A stretch of DNA of 64,000 nucleotides, taken from the NCBI RefSeq assembly GCF_052118925.1, contig NZ_JBQKGG010000010.1, forward strand, positions 1 to 64,000, read 5' to 3'. The notes under the pieces were generated by a model. The model made no database searches, was not told the origin of the DNA, and saw only the letters and a list, made by a program, of their open reading frames with translations. Position 1 is the stretch's first letter. Each line of letters opens with the position of its first letter. Source of the stretch: Lientehia sp934351765. Its GTDB lineage: Bacteria > Bacillota > Clostridia > Lachnospirales > Lachnospiraceae. Made by a program: the position numbers and the translations under genes. Of this stretch, positions 6,583 to 15,767 are shown in pieces.

Positions 6583-8481
6583 TTACTCCAGCTCAAACTG
6601 TCCGGTATACAGCCTGTAATACCGTCCTTTTTGTGCCAGCAGTTCTTCGTGGCTGCCGCGTTCGATGATCTGACCGTGCTCCAGAACCATGATAGCCTTG
6701 GCGTTCCGTACAGTGGAGAGGCGGTGGGCAATGACGAAGACCGTGTGGCCTTCCATGAGGGAATCCATGCCGCGTTCGATAAGGCGTTCGGTTGCAGTGT
6801 CCACAGAGCTGGTGGCTTCGTCCAGGATCAGAACCGGCGGGTCGGAGACTGCCGCGCGGGCGATGGCAAGAAGCTGACGCTGGCCCTGAGATAAGTTGGC
6901 ACCGTCGCTGTGGAGAATGGTGTCATACCCCTGGGGCAGACGACAGATGAAGGAATCGGCTCCGGCCAGCCTGGCGGCGGCCACAACCTCCTCATCGGCA
7001 GCATCCAGACGGCCGTAGCGGATATTGTCGGCGATGGTTCCGGTGAACAGGTGCGTATCCTGAATAACCATGGAAAGGGAGCGGCGCAGGTCGCTCTTTT
7101 TCATGTCGTGGATATTGAGGCCATCGTAGGTGATGGAACCGCCGTCAATCTCATAGAAGCGGTTGATCAGATTGATAATGGTAGTCTTTCCGGCTCCGGT
7201 GGAGCCGACAAAAGCAATCTTCTGGCCGGGCTTGGCATACAGATCAATATGGCTTAAAATCTTCTTCTCCGGTGTGTAGCCGAAGCTGACATCATGAAAC
7301 CGCACATCGCCCTTTAAAGGGATCAGGCAGAAGCCGTTTTGGACAGCAGATTCATAGGCTGGCCTTAAGTCCTCAGGAAGTCTGTCCGTCGGACATTTCC
7401 AGGCATAGAAGCCGTCATCTGCGCCGCACTCGGTCAGAATTCCGTTTACCTCCTTTGCCCGGCAGAGCGTAATGGTTCCTTCATCAAGCTCAGGTGTTCC
7501 GTCCATCATATCGAAGATTCGTTCGGCACCGGCCAGTGCTGCCAGCAGAAAGTTGACCTGCTGGGTGAACTGGTTCATGGGCATGGCCGTCTGGCGTACA
7601 TAAACCAGATAGGAGGCCAGGCTTCCCAGATCAATGAGACCGGAGAGGGCAAAGAGACCGCCCACACAGGCGGAGACTGCGTAATTAAAATAGGAAAGGC
7701 TTACGATGGTGGGGATCATCATGCCAGAATAGGTAAGAGCCTTGGTGGATGCTTTCCGCAGTGCTTCGTTACGGCGGCAGAATTCATCAAAGTCCTTTTT
7801 TTCATGATGAAAAACCTTTTCCACCTTCTGACCGGAGACCATTTCCTCTGTAAAGCCGGTGAGAGAACCGAGATATGTCTGTTGTTCGGAGAAATAACGG
7901 CGGCTCCGTTTTCCGCTGTACTGGATAAACAGGAACATGAGAGCCATGAAAAACAGCACGATCAGGGAAAGCCGCCAGTTGAGGACCAGCAGCATGGTGA
8001 TGGTGCCAATGACCACGATAGCACTCTGAATGATCATGGTAAAGCTGCCGTTGAGAGCTTCACTGATCGTGTCCACATCGCCGGTGAAGCGGCTCATCAG
8101 CTCGCCATGGGTATGGGCATCGAAGTAGGAAAGCGGCAGATCCTGTGTGCGGACAAAGAGATCATGACGGATCTCGCTGACTACCTTCTGGGACATACGA
8201 ACCATGAGCTGGTTATACCCCCAGGTGGCCAGAACACCGGATAAGTACATGAGCCCCATGAGGAGAACCATGCGAAACAGACCGTTTACATCGCCGGGGA
8301 GGATGTATTGGTTGATGACCGGCTTTAACAGGTAGGTGCCGGTGATTCCGGTTAAGGCGCCGATGGCGGTAAGGACGGAGACGAGAAGAAGAAGGATCTT
8401 ATGTCCGCCAAGGTAATGGAACAGGCGGCCAATGGTTTTCTTTGTGTTTTTCGGCTTTTTATATCCAACATAGCGTGCCAT
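6583..8481 (-). CDS. ABC exporter half-transporter, subunit 2
   Basis: 632 residues: six-helix exporter membrane domain (about 30-330) followed by a nucleotide-binding domain with Walker A GSTGAGKTT, signature LSQGQ (canonical LSGGQ) and Walker B LILDEATSSVD with the catalytic Glu. A roughly 50-residue insertion lies between the two domains, before the VRFHDVSFGY start of the ATPase. Its ATG overlaps the TAA of the upstream gene by one base (TAATG). The pair resembles heterodimeric multidrug exporters such as BmrCD, LmrCD and TM287/288. The substrate is unknown. Confidence 0.9.
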   Translation of the reverse strand: MARYVGYKKPKNTKKTIGRLFHYLGGHKILLLLVSVLTAIGALTGITGTYLLKPVINQYILPGDVNGLFRMVLLMGLMYLSGVLATWGYNQLMVRMSQKVVSEIRHDLFVRTQDLPLSYFDAHTHGELMSRFTGDVDTISEALNGSFTMIIQSAIVVIGTITMLLVLNWRLSLIVLFFMALMFLFIQYSGKRSRRYFSEQQTYLGSLTGFTEEMVSGQKVEKVFHHEKKDFDEFCRRNEALRKASTKALTYSGMMIPTIVSLSYFNYAVSACVGGLFALSGLIDLGSLASYLVYVRQTAMPMNQFTQQVNFLLAALAGAERIFDMMDGTPELDEGTITLCRAKEVNGILTECGADDGFYAWKCPTDRLPEDLRPAYESAVQNGFCLIPLKGDVRFHDVSFGYTPEKKILSHIDLYAKPGQKIAFVGSTGAGKTTIINLINRFYEIDGGSITYDGLNIHDMKKSDLRRSLSMVIQDTHLFTGTIADNIRYGRLDAADEEVVAAARLAGADSFICRLPQGYDTILHSDGANLSQGQRQLLAIARAAVSDPPVLILDEATSSVDTATERLIERGMDSLMEGHTVFVIAHRLSTVRNAKAIMVLEHGQIIERGSHEELLAQKGRYYRLYTGQFELE

Positions 8482-10208
8482 TATAAACCAACTCCTTCCT
8501 GCTGAGAATGATATAATTCCTGATAGATGAAATTGTCCTTTAAAAGGGACTCATGGGTACCGACAGCCTGAATGTGTCCGCGGTCCAGGATCACAATCTG
8601 ATCGGCATGCATAACGGAGGTGATCCGCTGGGCGATGATGATTTTTGTGGTACCTTTCAAATAAGTAGAAAGTCCCTCGCGGATTCTGGCCTCGGTGGCG
8701 GTGTCTACGGCGCTGGTGGAGTCATCCAGAATCAGGATCTTCGGATGACGAAGCAGCGCACGGGCAATGCAGAGGCGTTGCTTTTGACCGCCGGAGAGAC
8801 CGGCACCGCCCTGCCCCAGTTCGGTTTCATAGCCATGGGGCAGATTCCCGATGAATTCGTCCACGCAGGCAACGGCACAGGCCTCTTCGATTTCTTCCGT
8901 TGAAGCATCCTCCTTGCCCCAGCGCAGGTTGTCGGTGATGGTTCCGGAAAACAAGGTGTTTTTCTGCAGAACCATGCCGACGGCGTCCCGCAGATGCTCC
9001 ATGGGATATTCCCGGACGGAATGGCCGTCGATGGTAAGAGAGCCGGATGTAATATCATACAGACGGGGGATCAGCTGCACCAGAGTGCTTTTTGCGGAAC
9101 CGGTACCGCCAAGGATTCCGACGGTCTGACCGGCCTTAATAGAAAGAGTGATGTCGGAAAGTACGTACTCCGGGGCAGATTCCTGATATTTGAAATATAC
9201 ATGGTCGAACTGAACCGCTCCGCTGGTAACCTGAATGTCCCGGGCATCGTCGTCGGTCATATCCACGGGCTCGTCCAGAACCTCTACGATCCGCCGGCAG
9301 GAGGCAAGAGAGCGGGTGAGCATCATGAACACATTGGAGATCATCATGAGGGAGTTGAGAACCAGAAGCACATAGCTTAAAAATCCGGTGAGCTCGCCGA
9401 CCTGCATGCTGCCACCCTGGATCAGCCGGCCGCCAATCCAGAGGATACAGAGGATCGTGGCGTACATGACGAGCTGCATGGCAGGCATATTGAGGGCTGC
9501 CAGTCCGAAGGATCGCTGGGAAGCATCCTTTAATTCCAGGTTGGCCTCCTCGAATTTGGCAGTTTCATAATCTTTCCGGACATAAGCCTTTACCACGCGG
9601 ATGGCCGTTAAATTTTCCTGAACGATCCGGTTTAACGTATCCACGGCGCCCTGCATGATCCCGTAAAGCGGGCGGACGTTTTTAATGATGAAAAAGAGCA
9701 GGATCCCCAGGATCGGTGATGCCACGCAGAAGATCAGCGCCAGCTTCCAGTTCATGGAAAAGGACATGATCAGAGCGGAGATCATCATAAAGGGAGCACG
9801 GCAGCCGGGACGCATACCGGTGGAGACGGAATTCTGGATGGCAGTCACATCGCTGGTAAGTCTGGTTACCAGGGAAGAAGTCCGGAAATGGTCGATGTTG
9901 GAAAAGGAAAAGCTCTGGAGCTTTTCGTACTCGGCTTTTCGCAGCTCCGCCCCCAGGCCCTGTCCGCAGAGGGCGGAGTAGCGGGCACTTCCGGCACCGA
10001 AAACCATAGAAATCAGGGCGCAGACGATCATCAGGACGCCGCGGCTGAAGATCAGAGCCTTATCCCCGTTGGGAACACCTACGTCGATGATGTCGGCCAT
10101 GATCATGGGGATCACCAGCTCAAAGATCGTTTCCAGCCAGATGCAGGCAACGGCAAGGATCGTAGCGCGCCGATAAGGCTTTAAATAGGTAAAAAGTCGT
10201 TTAAGCAT
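8481..10208 (-). CDS. ABC exporter half-transporter, subunit 1
   Basis: 575 residues: six-helix exporter domain then ATPase domain with Walker A GGTGSAKST, canonical signature LSGGQ and Walker B LILDDSTSAVD, where Asp replaces the catalytic Glu. Combined with LSQGQ in the partner, both deviations fall in the same composite ATP site, so one site is degenerate and the other canonical, as known for asymmetric heterodimeric exporters. It is the first gene of the two-gene operon, transcribed from a promoter at 10287-10315. The ATG at 10208 is preceded by GGAGG. Confidence 0.9.
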   Translation of the reverse strand: MLKRLFTYLKPYRRATILAVACIWLETIFELVIPMIMADIIDVGVPNGDKALIFSRGVLMIVCALISMVFGAGSARYSALCGQGLGAELRKAEYEKLQSFSFSNIDHFRTSSLVTRLTSDVTAIQNSVSTGMRPGCRAPFMMISALIMSFSMNWKLALIFCVASPILGILLFFIIKNVRPLYGIMQGAVDTLNRIVQENLTAIRVVKAYVRKDYETAKFEEANLELKDASQRSFGLAALNMPAMQLVMYATILCILWIGGRLIQGGSMQVGELTGFLSYVLLVLNSLMMISNVFMMLTRSLASCRRIVEVLDEPVDMTDDDARDIQVTSGAVQFDHVYFKYQESAPEYVLSDITLSIKAGQTVGILGGTGSAKSTLVQLIPRLYDITSGSLTIDGHSVREYPMEHLRDAVGMVLQKNTLFSGTITDNLRWGKEDASTEEIEEACAVACVDEFIGNLPHGYETELGQGGAGLSGGQKQRLCIARALLRHPKILILDDSTSAVDTATEARIREGLSTYLKGTTKIIIAQRITSVMHADQIVILDRGHIQAVGTHESLLKDNFIYQELYHSQQEGVGL

Positions 10209-10286
10209 AAAAACCTCCGTCTACTGCCGGCAAAAGAACGGTTACAGGAGAAAAGAGTGTCTTTCTTGCCGGGAGCTTCTTCGAAT

Positions 10287-10315
10287 ATTGTAAGCGGAAC
10301 ATTATGCAAAAACAA
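10287..10315 (-). promoter_or_regulatory. Promoter of the ABC exporter operon
   Basis: On the minus strand TTGTTT (10310-10315) is followed after 17 bases by TACAAT (10287-10292), about 80 bases upstream of the subunit 1 start. It is divergent from the promoter of the next operon. Confidence 0.6.
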
Positions 10316-10339
10316 TGGGTAAAATGACGAAATACAGCA

Positions 10340-10368
10340 TTGACAAAACACGGGTTCACAGGTATATA
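10340..10368 (+). promoter_or_regulatory. Promoter of the LRR-VWA-AAA cluster
   Basis: A perfect TTGACA (10340-10345), 17-base spacer, and TATATA (10363-10368), 52 bases before the ATG at 10421. It probably starts the long transcript that leads toward the lar genes. Confidence 0.7.
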
Positions 10369-10420
10369 GTAGAGAGAAACGATTAATTGTGTGAAAAACA
10401 GAGTCAGGAGCAAAAAAGTC

Positions 10421-11551
10421 ATGAAAACAGCATGGGACTATGTCATAAAAAACAGCGGTGTAAAGATCTGCAGGGCGTGGGGAACCGATCCGGCGCCGCA
10501 GGTGCCGGAGTGTATTGAGGGACTTCCGGTGACAGAGATCGGTCCCTATGCGTTTTCAGAGTCAGAGCTGCCGAGACGGTTTCGGGTGGATGGCATAAAG
10601 CGAACAGAAACGGGAGACTCGCTGTTTGAAGAGGATTTTTCCGTGCGGATCGCCGGTGGGCGGGTTCGGGCAGTTACTGTTCCGGAAACCGTAAAGGCTA
10701 TCGGGGATTATGCTTTTTATGGCTGTACGGCGCTTTCGGAAATCCGTTTTGCAGGGAATATCCGGCGGATCGGAAGCGGTGCGTTCATGGGCTGCGGCAG
10801 CATGCGTCATCTGGAATATCGGGTGACGGAGGAGACGATGCCCTTAAAAGGTCTGGCACTGATGCTGTCGGAGCTTCGTTATGCTATTTCGGTGAATATA
10901 TGGCAGAACGGAGAACGATATGCGCTCATGTTTCCGGAATATTATGAGTCATCGGTGGAAAATGTACCGGCACGGATCATTGAGATGCATTTTCAGGGCA
11001 CCGGTTATCGTTACCGCCAGTGCTTTCGGGACGGTATCATGAATTATAAGGATTATGACAGCCTCTTTAAGCTGGCGATCCGTCAGGAACCGGCGGCTGT
11101 TTTAACGGAGCTTGCTTATGACCGACTGCGGTTTCCGGAAGGATCCTCTGGGGAAGCCACAGCAGAGTATAAGGCCTGGTTCAGCGAGAAGATCCGGGAC
11201 GCGGCAGCGGTGCTTTTAAAGGAAAATGATCCGGAGAAAATGGCATTCCTAGCTGGTGTCGGAGCCTTTGACGGTCTGGCAGAGCCGGAGCGGGAACCGG
11301 AAACAAAGCCGGAGATTCTGGAGGACAACGGCGGAGATTTTTATATGGCGGCCATGGGAGAGGATCTGGTGGCGCAGCCGGAGGCCGGGAGCGAGGCGGA
11401 AAATCAGAAGGTACAGGAACGGAGGCCGGCGCTGGAGGTGCTTCTGGAGCTGGCCGGAAAGCAGGGGAAGACCGAGATCGTAAGCTGTCTGATGGACTAC
11501 CAGTATAAAAAACAGGGTGGGACAAAAAAGAAAAAAATGTTTGAGCTGTAG
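10421..11551 (+). CDS. Leucine-rich repeat (BspA-type) protein
   Basis: 376 residues without a signal peptide. BspA/TpLRR-like repeats are visible at about residues 30-50 (LPVTEIGPYAFS) and 85-135 (VKAIGDYAFYGCTALSEI and IRRIGSGAFMGCGSM). The rest has no recognised domain and contains an acidic, E/P-rich stretch near residues 290-340. ATG 10421 is chosen over GTG 10391 because AGGAG lies about ten bases before it. The next gene follows after 15 bases. It is likely cytoplasmic and, by context, an adaptor for the VWA/AAA pair (inference). Confidence 0.75.
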   Translation: MKTAWDYVIKNSGVKICRAWGTDPAPQVPECIEGLPVTEIGPYAFSESELPRRFRVDGIKRTETGDSLFEEDFSVRIAGGRVRAVTVPETVKAIGDYAFYGCTALSEIRFAGNIRRIGSGAFMGCGSMRHLEYRVTEETMPLKGLALMLSELRYAISVNIWQNGERYALMFPEYYESSVENVPARIIEMHFQGTGYRYRQCFRDGIMNYKDYDSLFKLAIRQEPAAVLTELAYDRLRFPEGSSGEATAEYKAWFSEKIRDAAAVLLKENDPEKMAFLAGVGAFDGLAEPEREPETKPEILEDNGGDFYMAAMGEDLVAQPEAGSEAENQKVQERRPALEVLLELAGKQGKTEIVSCLMDYQYKKQGGTKKKKMFEL

Positions 11552-11566
11552 GAATAGGAGTGTGGA

Positions 11567-12910
11567 ATGTCACAGAAACTGTCCGAAAAATGGGACTATA
11601 TTGGAAAGGAAATTTTAGGGACAGCCAGGAATGAGCTGTATCTCAATATGCGGTATCTGGATCTGGCACTCTGCAGCCTGAGGTATCAGATGGACACGGC
11701 AGCTCAGACGGCCGGAACCGACGGATATCGGATCTATTTTGAGCCGTATGGGCTTTCAGAACTGTATCAGAGAAGCCGGAAGGGGTTGAACCGCCTGTAT
11801 CTTCATATGGTATTTCACTGTCTGTTCCGTCACTTGACCAGACGGGGGGACCGGCAGGAGGACTACTGGAATCTGGCGGCGGATATCGCAGTGGAATCGC
11901 TGATCGACGGGCTGGAAAAACGCAGTGTGCGGCGGGCTGTTTCGCCGGAACGGCAGGTGGTTTACCGGGAGCTGCGGGAAACGCTGGCGGTTCTGACGGC
12001 GGAAGGTGTGTACCATGTGCTGGTGAAAAAGGGACTGAAGGATGAGCAGCTTCAGAAGCTAAAGGAATTATTTCTGGTGGACGATCATCAGTTCTGGCCG
12101 CACCCGGATTCCGACACGCCGCCGGAGGCCATGGAGGCACTGGAAAACCGCTGGCAGGATATCGCAGAGCGGACGGAGACGGAAGCAGACATCTTTGGGC
12201 AGGAGGAGACAGACGGAGATGGAAGCCTGACGGATCAGCTGAAGCTCCAGAACAGACGCCGCCAGGATTACCGCGGTTTCCTTCGGAAATTTTCGGTCTG
12301 GCGGGAGGAGATGCAGGTGGATACGGATTCCTTTGATTATGGATTTTACAGCTACGGGCTGCGCCTTTACGGAAATATGCCCCTGGTTGAGCCGCAGGAA
12401 TATAAGGAGGTCAAAAAGATCCAGGATTTTGTCATTGCCATTGACACCTCCATGTCCTGCTCCGGCGAGCTGGTGAAAACCTTTCTGTCGGAGACCTGCG
12501 GAATCCTGCTGGAAACGGAAAGCTTTTTTAAGAAAGTGGGGATCCATATTATTCAGTGCGACGAAAAGATCCAGCATGATGCGAGGATCGGTTCCGTTGA
12601 GGAACTGAAGGATTATATGGAGCATTTTGAACTAAAGGGCGGAGGAGGAACGGACTTTCGCCCGGTGTTCTCCCATGTGGAAGAGCTTCGAGAGCAGGGA
12701 GAGCTTCGTGGCTTAAAGGGACTTTTGTATTTCACGGATGGAAAAGGAAGGTATCCGAAAAAACGCCCCGATTATGATGTGGCTTTTCTTTTCATGCAGG
12801 AGGACTATACCGATGTGGCTGTTCCGCCCTGGGCCATGAGGCTGATCCTGTCCGCACCGGATCTGGAAGAAGCAGGGAAACGGCTGGACAAAAATATTAA
12901 ATTTGTTTAA
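11567..12910 (+). CDS. VWA-like protein, DUF2201 type, with a degenerate metallopeptidase region
   Basis: 447 residues. The N-terminal half resembles the putative metallopeptidase region of DUF2201 proteins, but the expected HExxH reads HMVFH near residue 82, so the catalytic Glu is missing. The C-terminal third is a von Willebrand A domain with the metal-ion site DTSMSCS, then GGGGTDF and a LYFTDGKG strand. VWA proteins of this kind act with a MoxR-type AAA+ partner, and one follows 36 bases downstream. A role as substrate adaptor for the ATPase is known for related pairs and inferred here. Confidence 0.75.
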   Translation: MSQKLSEKWDYIGKEILGTARNELYLNMRYLDLALCSLRYQMDTAAQTAGTDGYRIYFEPYGLSELYQRSRKGLNRLYLHMVFHCLFRHLTRRGDRQEDYWNLAADIAVESLIDGLEKRSVRRAVSPERQVVYRELRETLAVLTAEGVYHVLVKKGLKDEQLQKLKELFLVDDHQFWPHPDSDTPPEAMEALENRWQDIAERTETEADIFGQEETDGDGSLTDQLKLQNRRRQDYRGFLRKFSVWREEMQVDTDSFDYGFYSYGLRLYGNMPLVEPQEYKEVKKIQDFVIAIDTSMSCSGELVKTFLSETCGILLETESFFKKVGIHIIQCDEKIQHDARIGSVEELKDYMEHFELKGGGGTDFRPVFSHVEELREQGELRGLKGLLYFTDGKGRYPKKRPDYDVAFLFMQEDYTDVAVPPWAMRLILSAPDLEEAGKRLDKNIKFV

Positions 12911-12946
12911 AATTAAAGAAGAAAAAAGATAAAGGAAACCGGAACA

Positions 12947-14431
12947 TTGAATATTAAACGAGCAAAAGAGGAAATCAAAAATACCATAGAGGCTTATCTG
13001 ATGAAGGATGCCTACGGTGCCTACGAGATTCCGTCGATCCGTCAGCGCCCGGTGCTGCTCATGGGCCCGCCCGGGGTGGGAAAGACACAGATCATGGAGC
13101 AGATCGCCAGGGAGTGCCATGTGGGGCTGGTGTCCTATACCATCACCCACCATACCCGTCAGAGTGCGGTGGGACTTCCTTTTATCAAGGAACGGGAGTT
13201 TGACGGACAGACCTATTCCGTGACGGAATATACCATGAGCGAGATCATCGCTTCGGTGTATGAAAAAATGGAGGAAACCGGCTTAAAAGAGGGGATTCTT
13301 TTCATCGATGAGATCAACTGCGTGTCTGAAACCATGGCGCCTATGATGCTGCAGTTCCTGCAATGCAAAACCTTTGGAAATCAGAAGGTGCCGGAGGGCT
13401 GGGTCATTGTGGCAGCGGGAAATCCGCCGGAATACAACAAATCGGTCCGGGATTTTGATGTGGTGACGCTGGATCGTGTGAAGCGTCTGGACGTGGAGGC
13501 AGATTTTGGCGTCTGGAAGGAATATGCATATAAGCAGAAGCTTCACGGTGCGGTAATTTCTTATCTGGAGCTTCGGAAAAACAATTTCTATCGAATGGAG
13601 ACAACCGTGGACGGCCAGCTGTTTGCCACGGCGCGAGGCTGGGAGGATCTGTCCCAGTTGCTGTACGTTTATGAGAAGCTGGGAAAGGATGTAGATGCCC
13701 AGGTGGTGGGACAGTACATCCAGTATCCGAAGATTGCCAGGGATTTTGCCAACTATCTGGAGTTATATAAGAAGTATCATGAGGATTACAGGGTGGATGA
13801 GGTGCTTGCAGGTGTCATCGACCCGTCGGCTGTTTCCAGACTGAAGTTCGCTGATTTCGATGAGAGGCTGAGCGTTATGGGACTGCTGCTTTCCAGACTG
13901 GAGGAGGAGTTCTGGAACTGCTATCTGGAGGATCGGTTCGTGACGGAGCTGTTCGGTCATTTAAAAGCGGTTCAGCGGGAGGACTGCTCCCTTTCGGAGC
14001 GGTATCAGGAAGCACTGGAGGCCTTTGAAAAGGCAAACGCCGGAGCGCAGCTTGACAAGGCGGGGCTGCTTACGGGCAGACGGGTCCTTTCCTGGATGGA
14101 ACAGCATCTGAATGCAGGAAGCTTTGAGAAAGTCAGGAAGGATTTTGCGGCGGCAGCGGATCAGCGCCAGACCATGGTGGACGGAGCAGGTGAAAAGCTG
14201 GAATATGCTTTTGATTTTCTGGAGGCGGCCTTCGGAAAGGGACAGGAGCTGGTGCTCTTTGTCACGGAACTGACGGCTGGATATTACAGTGCCTGGTTTA
14301 TCCGGGAGAACGGCTGCGACCGGTATTATCAGTATAATAAGGGTCTGCTGTTTGCCGAGCGGCAGCAGATGATCAGCAGGCAGATCGAGGAGGCCAGGGA
14401 TCTTATGACCGGAGCCGATCGGATCCACTGA
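12947..14431 (+). CDS. MoxR-type AAA+ ATPase
   Basis: 494 residues, starting at TTG 12947 with AAAGGAAA upstream; no in-frame ATG fits the conserved N-terminus. The AAA+ core spans about residues 30-260: Walker A GPPGVGKT, Walker B ILFIDEIN, sensor-like VAAGNPPEYN and an arginine-containing LDRVKR. A C-terminal helical extension of about 220 residues is not recognised. Such ATPases remodel or activate protein complexes together with a VWA partner, here the preceding gene. The substrate is unknown. Confidence 0.82.
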   Translation: MNIKRAKEEIKNTIEAYLMKDAYGAYEIPSIRQRPVLLMGPPGVGKTQIMEQIARECHVGLVSYTITHHTRQSAVGLPFIKEREFDGQTYSVTEYTMSEIIASVYEKMEETGLKEGILFIDEINCVSETMAPMMLQFLQCKTFGNQKVPEGWVIVAAGNPPEYNKSVRDFDVVTLDRVKRLDVEADFGVWKEYAYKQKLHGAVISYLELRKNNFYRMETTVDGQLFATARGWEDLSQLLYVYEKLGKDVDAQVVGQYIQYPKIARDFANYLELYKKYHEDYRVDEVLAGVIDPSAVSRLKFADFDERLSVMGLLLSRLEEEFWNCYLEDRFVTELFGHLKAVQREDCSLSERYQEALEAFEKANAGAQLDKAGLLTGRRVLSWMEQHLNAGSFEKVRKDFAAAADQRQTMVDGAGEKLEYAFDFLEAAFGKGQELVLFVTELTAGYYSAWFIRENGCDRYYQYNKGLLFAERQQMISRQIEEARDLMTGADRIH

Positions 14432-14571
14432 TCAGAAGAAGTTGGCAGGAGACTGCAAAAAACGCAGATTTGCAGGAACAGAAGCAGGTGTGAGATCAGA
14501 ATTGGAACAGGAAACAGACTGTGAAACGCATGCATGCGCAGAACGCAGTCCATCAGGAAGGGAGAAGGAAA

Positions 14572-15678
14572 ATGGAAAAGTCCAAGGTTTATTTTACTAA
14601 CATGAAAGCAAAAATCGGCGAGAATCTGCAGATGAAGCTGAACCGCCTCATGAAGAAGGCCGGAATGGAAACCATTGATTTTCAGGATAAATATGTGGCC
14701 ATTAAAATGCATTTCGGAGAACGCGGAAATCTGTCCTATTTAAGACCTAATTACGCAAAAACTGTGGTAGATCTGGTGCGGGAGCTTGGTGGACGCCCAT
14801 TCTTAACGGATTGCAATACGCTTTATGTGGGCGGAAGAAAGAATGCGCTGGATCATATCGATACGGCTTATGTCAATGGCTTTTCTCCGTTCTCCACAGG
14901 CTGCCATGTGATCATTGGCGACGGATTAAAGGGAACCGATGATGTGGATGTTCCGGTAAACGGGGAGTATGTGAAGGCTGCAAAGATCGGACGGGCTGTC
15001 ATGGATGCCGATGTGATCATTTCCCTGACTCATTTCAAGGGACATGAGATGACCGGCTTTGGCGGCACCCTGAAGAATCTCGGCATGGGCTGCGGATCGC
15101 GTGCCGGAAAGATGGATATGCACAGCACCGGAAAGCCTTATGTGGATCAGAGCCGCTGTATCGGCTGTCATCAGTGCGAGAAGATCTGTGCTCACGGTGC
15201 ACCGGAATTCACAGATGGAAAGGCATCCATCAATCATGATAAGTGTGTCGGCTGCGGACGCTGTATCGGTGTCTGTCCCAAGGACGCAGTACTGGCAGCC
15301 AAGGATGCGACTCATGATATCATCAATAAGAAGATTGCCGAATACAGCCTGGCGGTGGTTCAGGGACGTCCGAATTTCCATATCAGCCTGGTAGTCGATG
15401 TGTCCCCTTACTGTGACTGTCACGGAGAAAACGACCGCGCCATTGTTCCTAATGTGGGAATGTTTGCGTCCTTTGATCCGGTGGCGCTGGATGTGGCATG
15501 TGCCGATGCGGTCAATGCGCAGCCTATCATCATGGACAGTATCCTCGGTGAGAGCCGTGGCCATGAGAACCGGGACTATTTCGGACAGGTAAGCCCCAAT
15601 ACCAACTGGAAGGTCGGAATTGAGCATGGAGTAAAAATCGGACTTGGAAACAGTGAATACGAACTGATTGAAGTATAA
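14572..15678 (+). CDS. DUF362 iron-sulfur protein with two [4Fe-4S] motifs
   Basis: 368 residues. The N-terminal DUF362 domain (about 1-190) includes KMHFGERGN and SLTHFKGHEMTGFGG. Two ferredoxin motifs follow: CIGCHQCEKIC and CVGCGRCIGVCPKD (about residues 198-240). A C-terminal part with GMFASFDPVALDVACADAV completes the family. No catalysis is established for this family; electron transfer is inferred. ATG 14572 has a GGGAGAAGG site; the frame is open back to 14521. It lies between the first AAA+ gene and larC in the same direction, 140 and 89 bases from them. Confidence 0.85.
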   Translation: MEKSKVYFTNMKAKIGENLQMKLNRLMKKAGMETIDFQDKYVAIKMHFGERGNLSYLRPNYAKTVVDLVRELGGRPFLTDCNTLYVGGRKNALDHIDTAYVNGFSPFSTGCHVIIGDGLKGTDDVDVPVNGEYVKAAKIGRAVMDADVIISLTHFKGHEMTGFGGTLKNLGMGCGSRAGKMDMHSTGKPYVDQSRCIGCHQCEKICAHGAPEFTDGKASINHDKCVGCGRCIGVCPKDAVLAAKDATHDIINKKIAEYSLAVVQGRPNFHISLVVDVSPYCDCHGENDRAIVPNVGMFASFDPVALDVACADAVNAQPIIMDSILGESRGHENRDYFGQVSPNTNWKVGIEHGVKIGLGNSEYELIEV

Positions 15679-15691
15679 GTATGATGGAAGC

Positions 15692-15747
15692 GGAAAATTA
15701 GGACAGGAAAATTAGGACAGGAAATTTAGGACAGGAAGATTGAGACG
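15692..15747 (+). repeat. Tandem 14-base repeats in the larC leader
   Basis: Four consecutive 14-base units: GGAAAATTAGGACA twice, GGAAATTTAGGACA, then GGAAGATTGAGACG, with a fifth degraded unit up to about 15760. They fill the gap before larC. Each of the first three carries AGGA, which resembles a ribosome site. They could be regulatory or slippage-generated. Confidence 0.7.
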
Positions 15748-15767
15748 GAAAAATTGAGGTAGAACAC

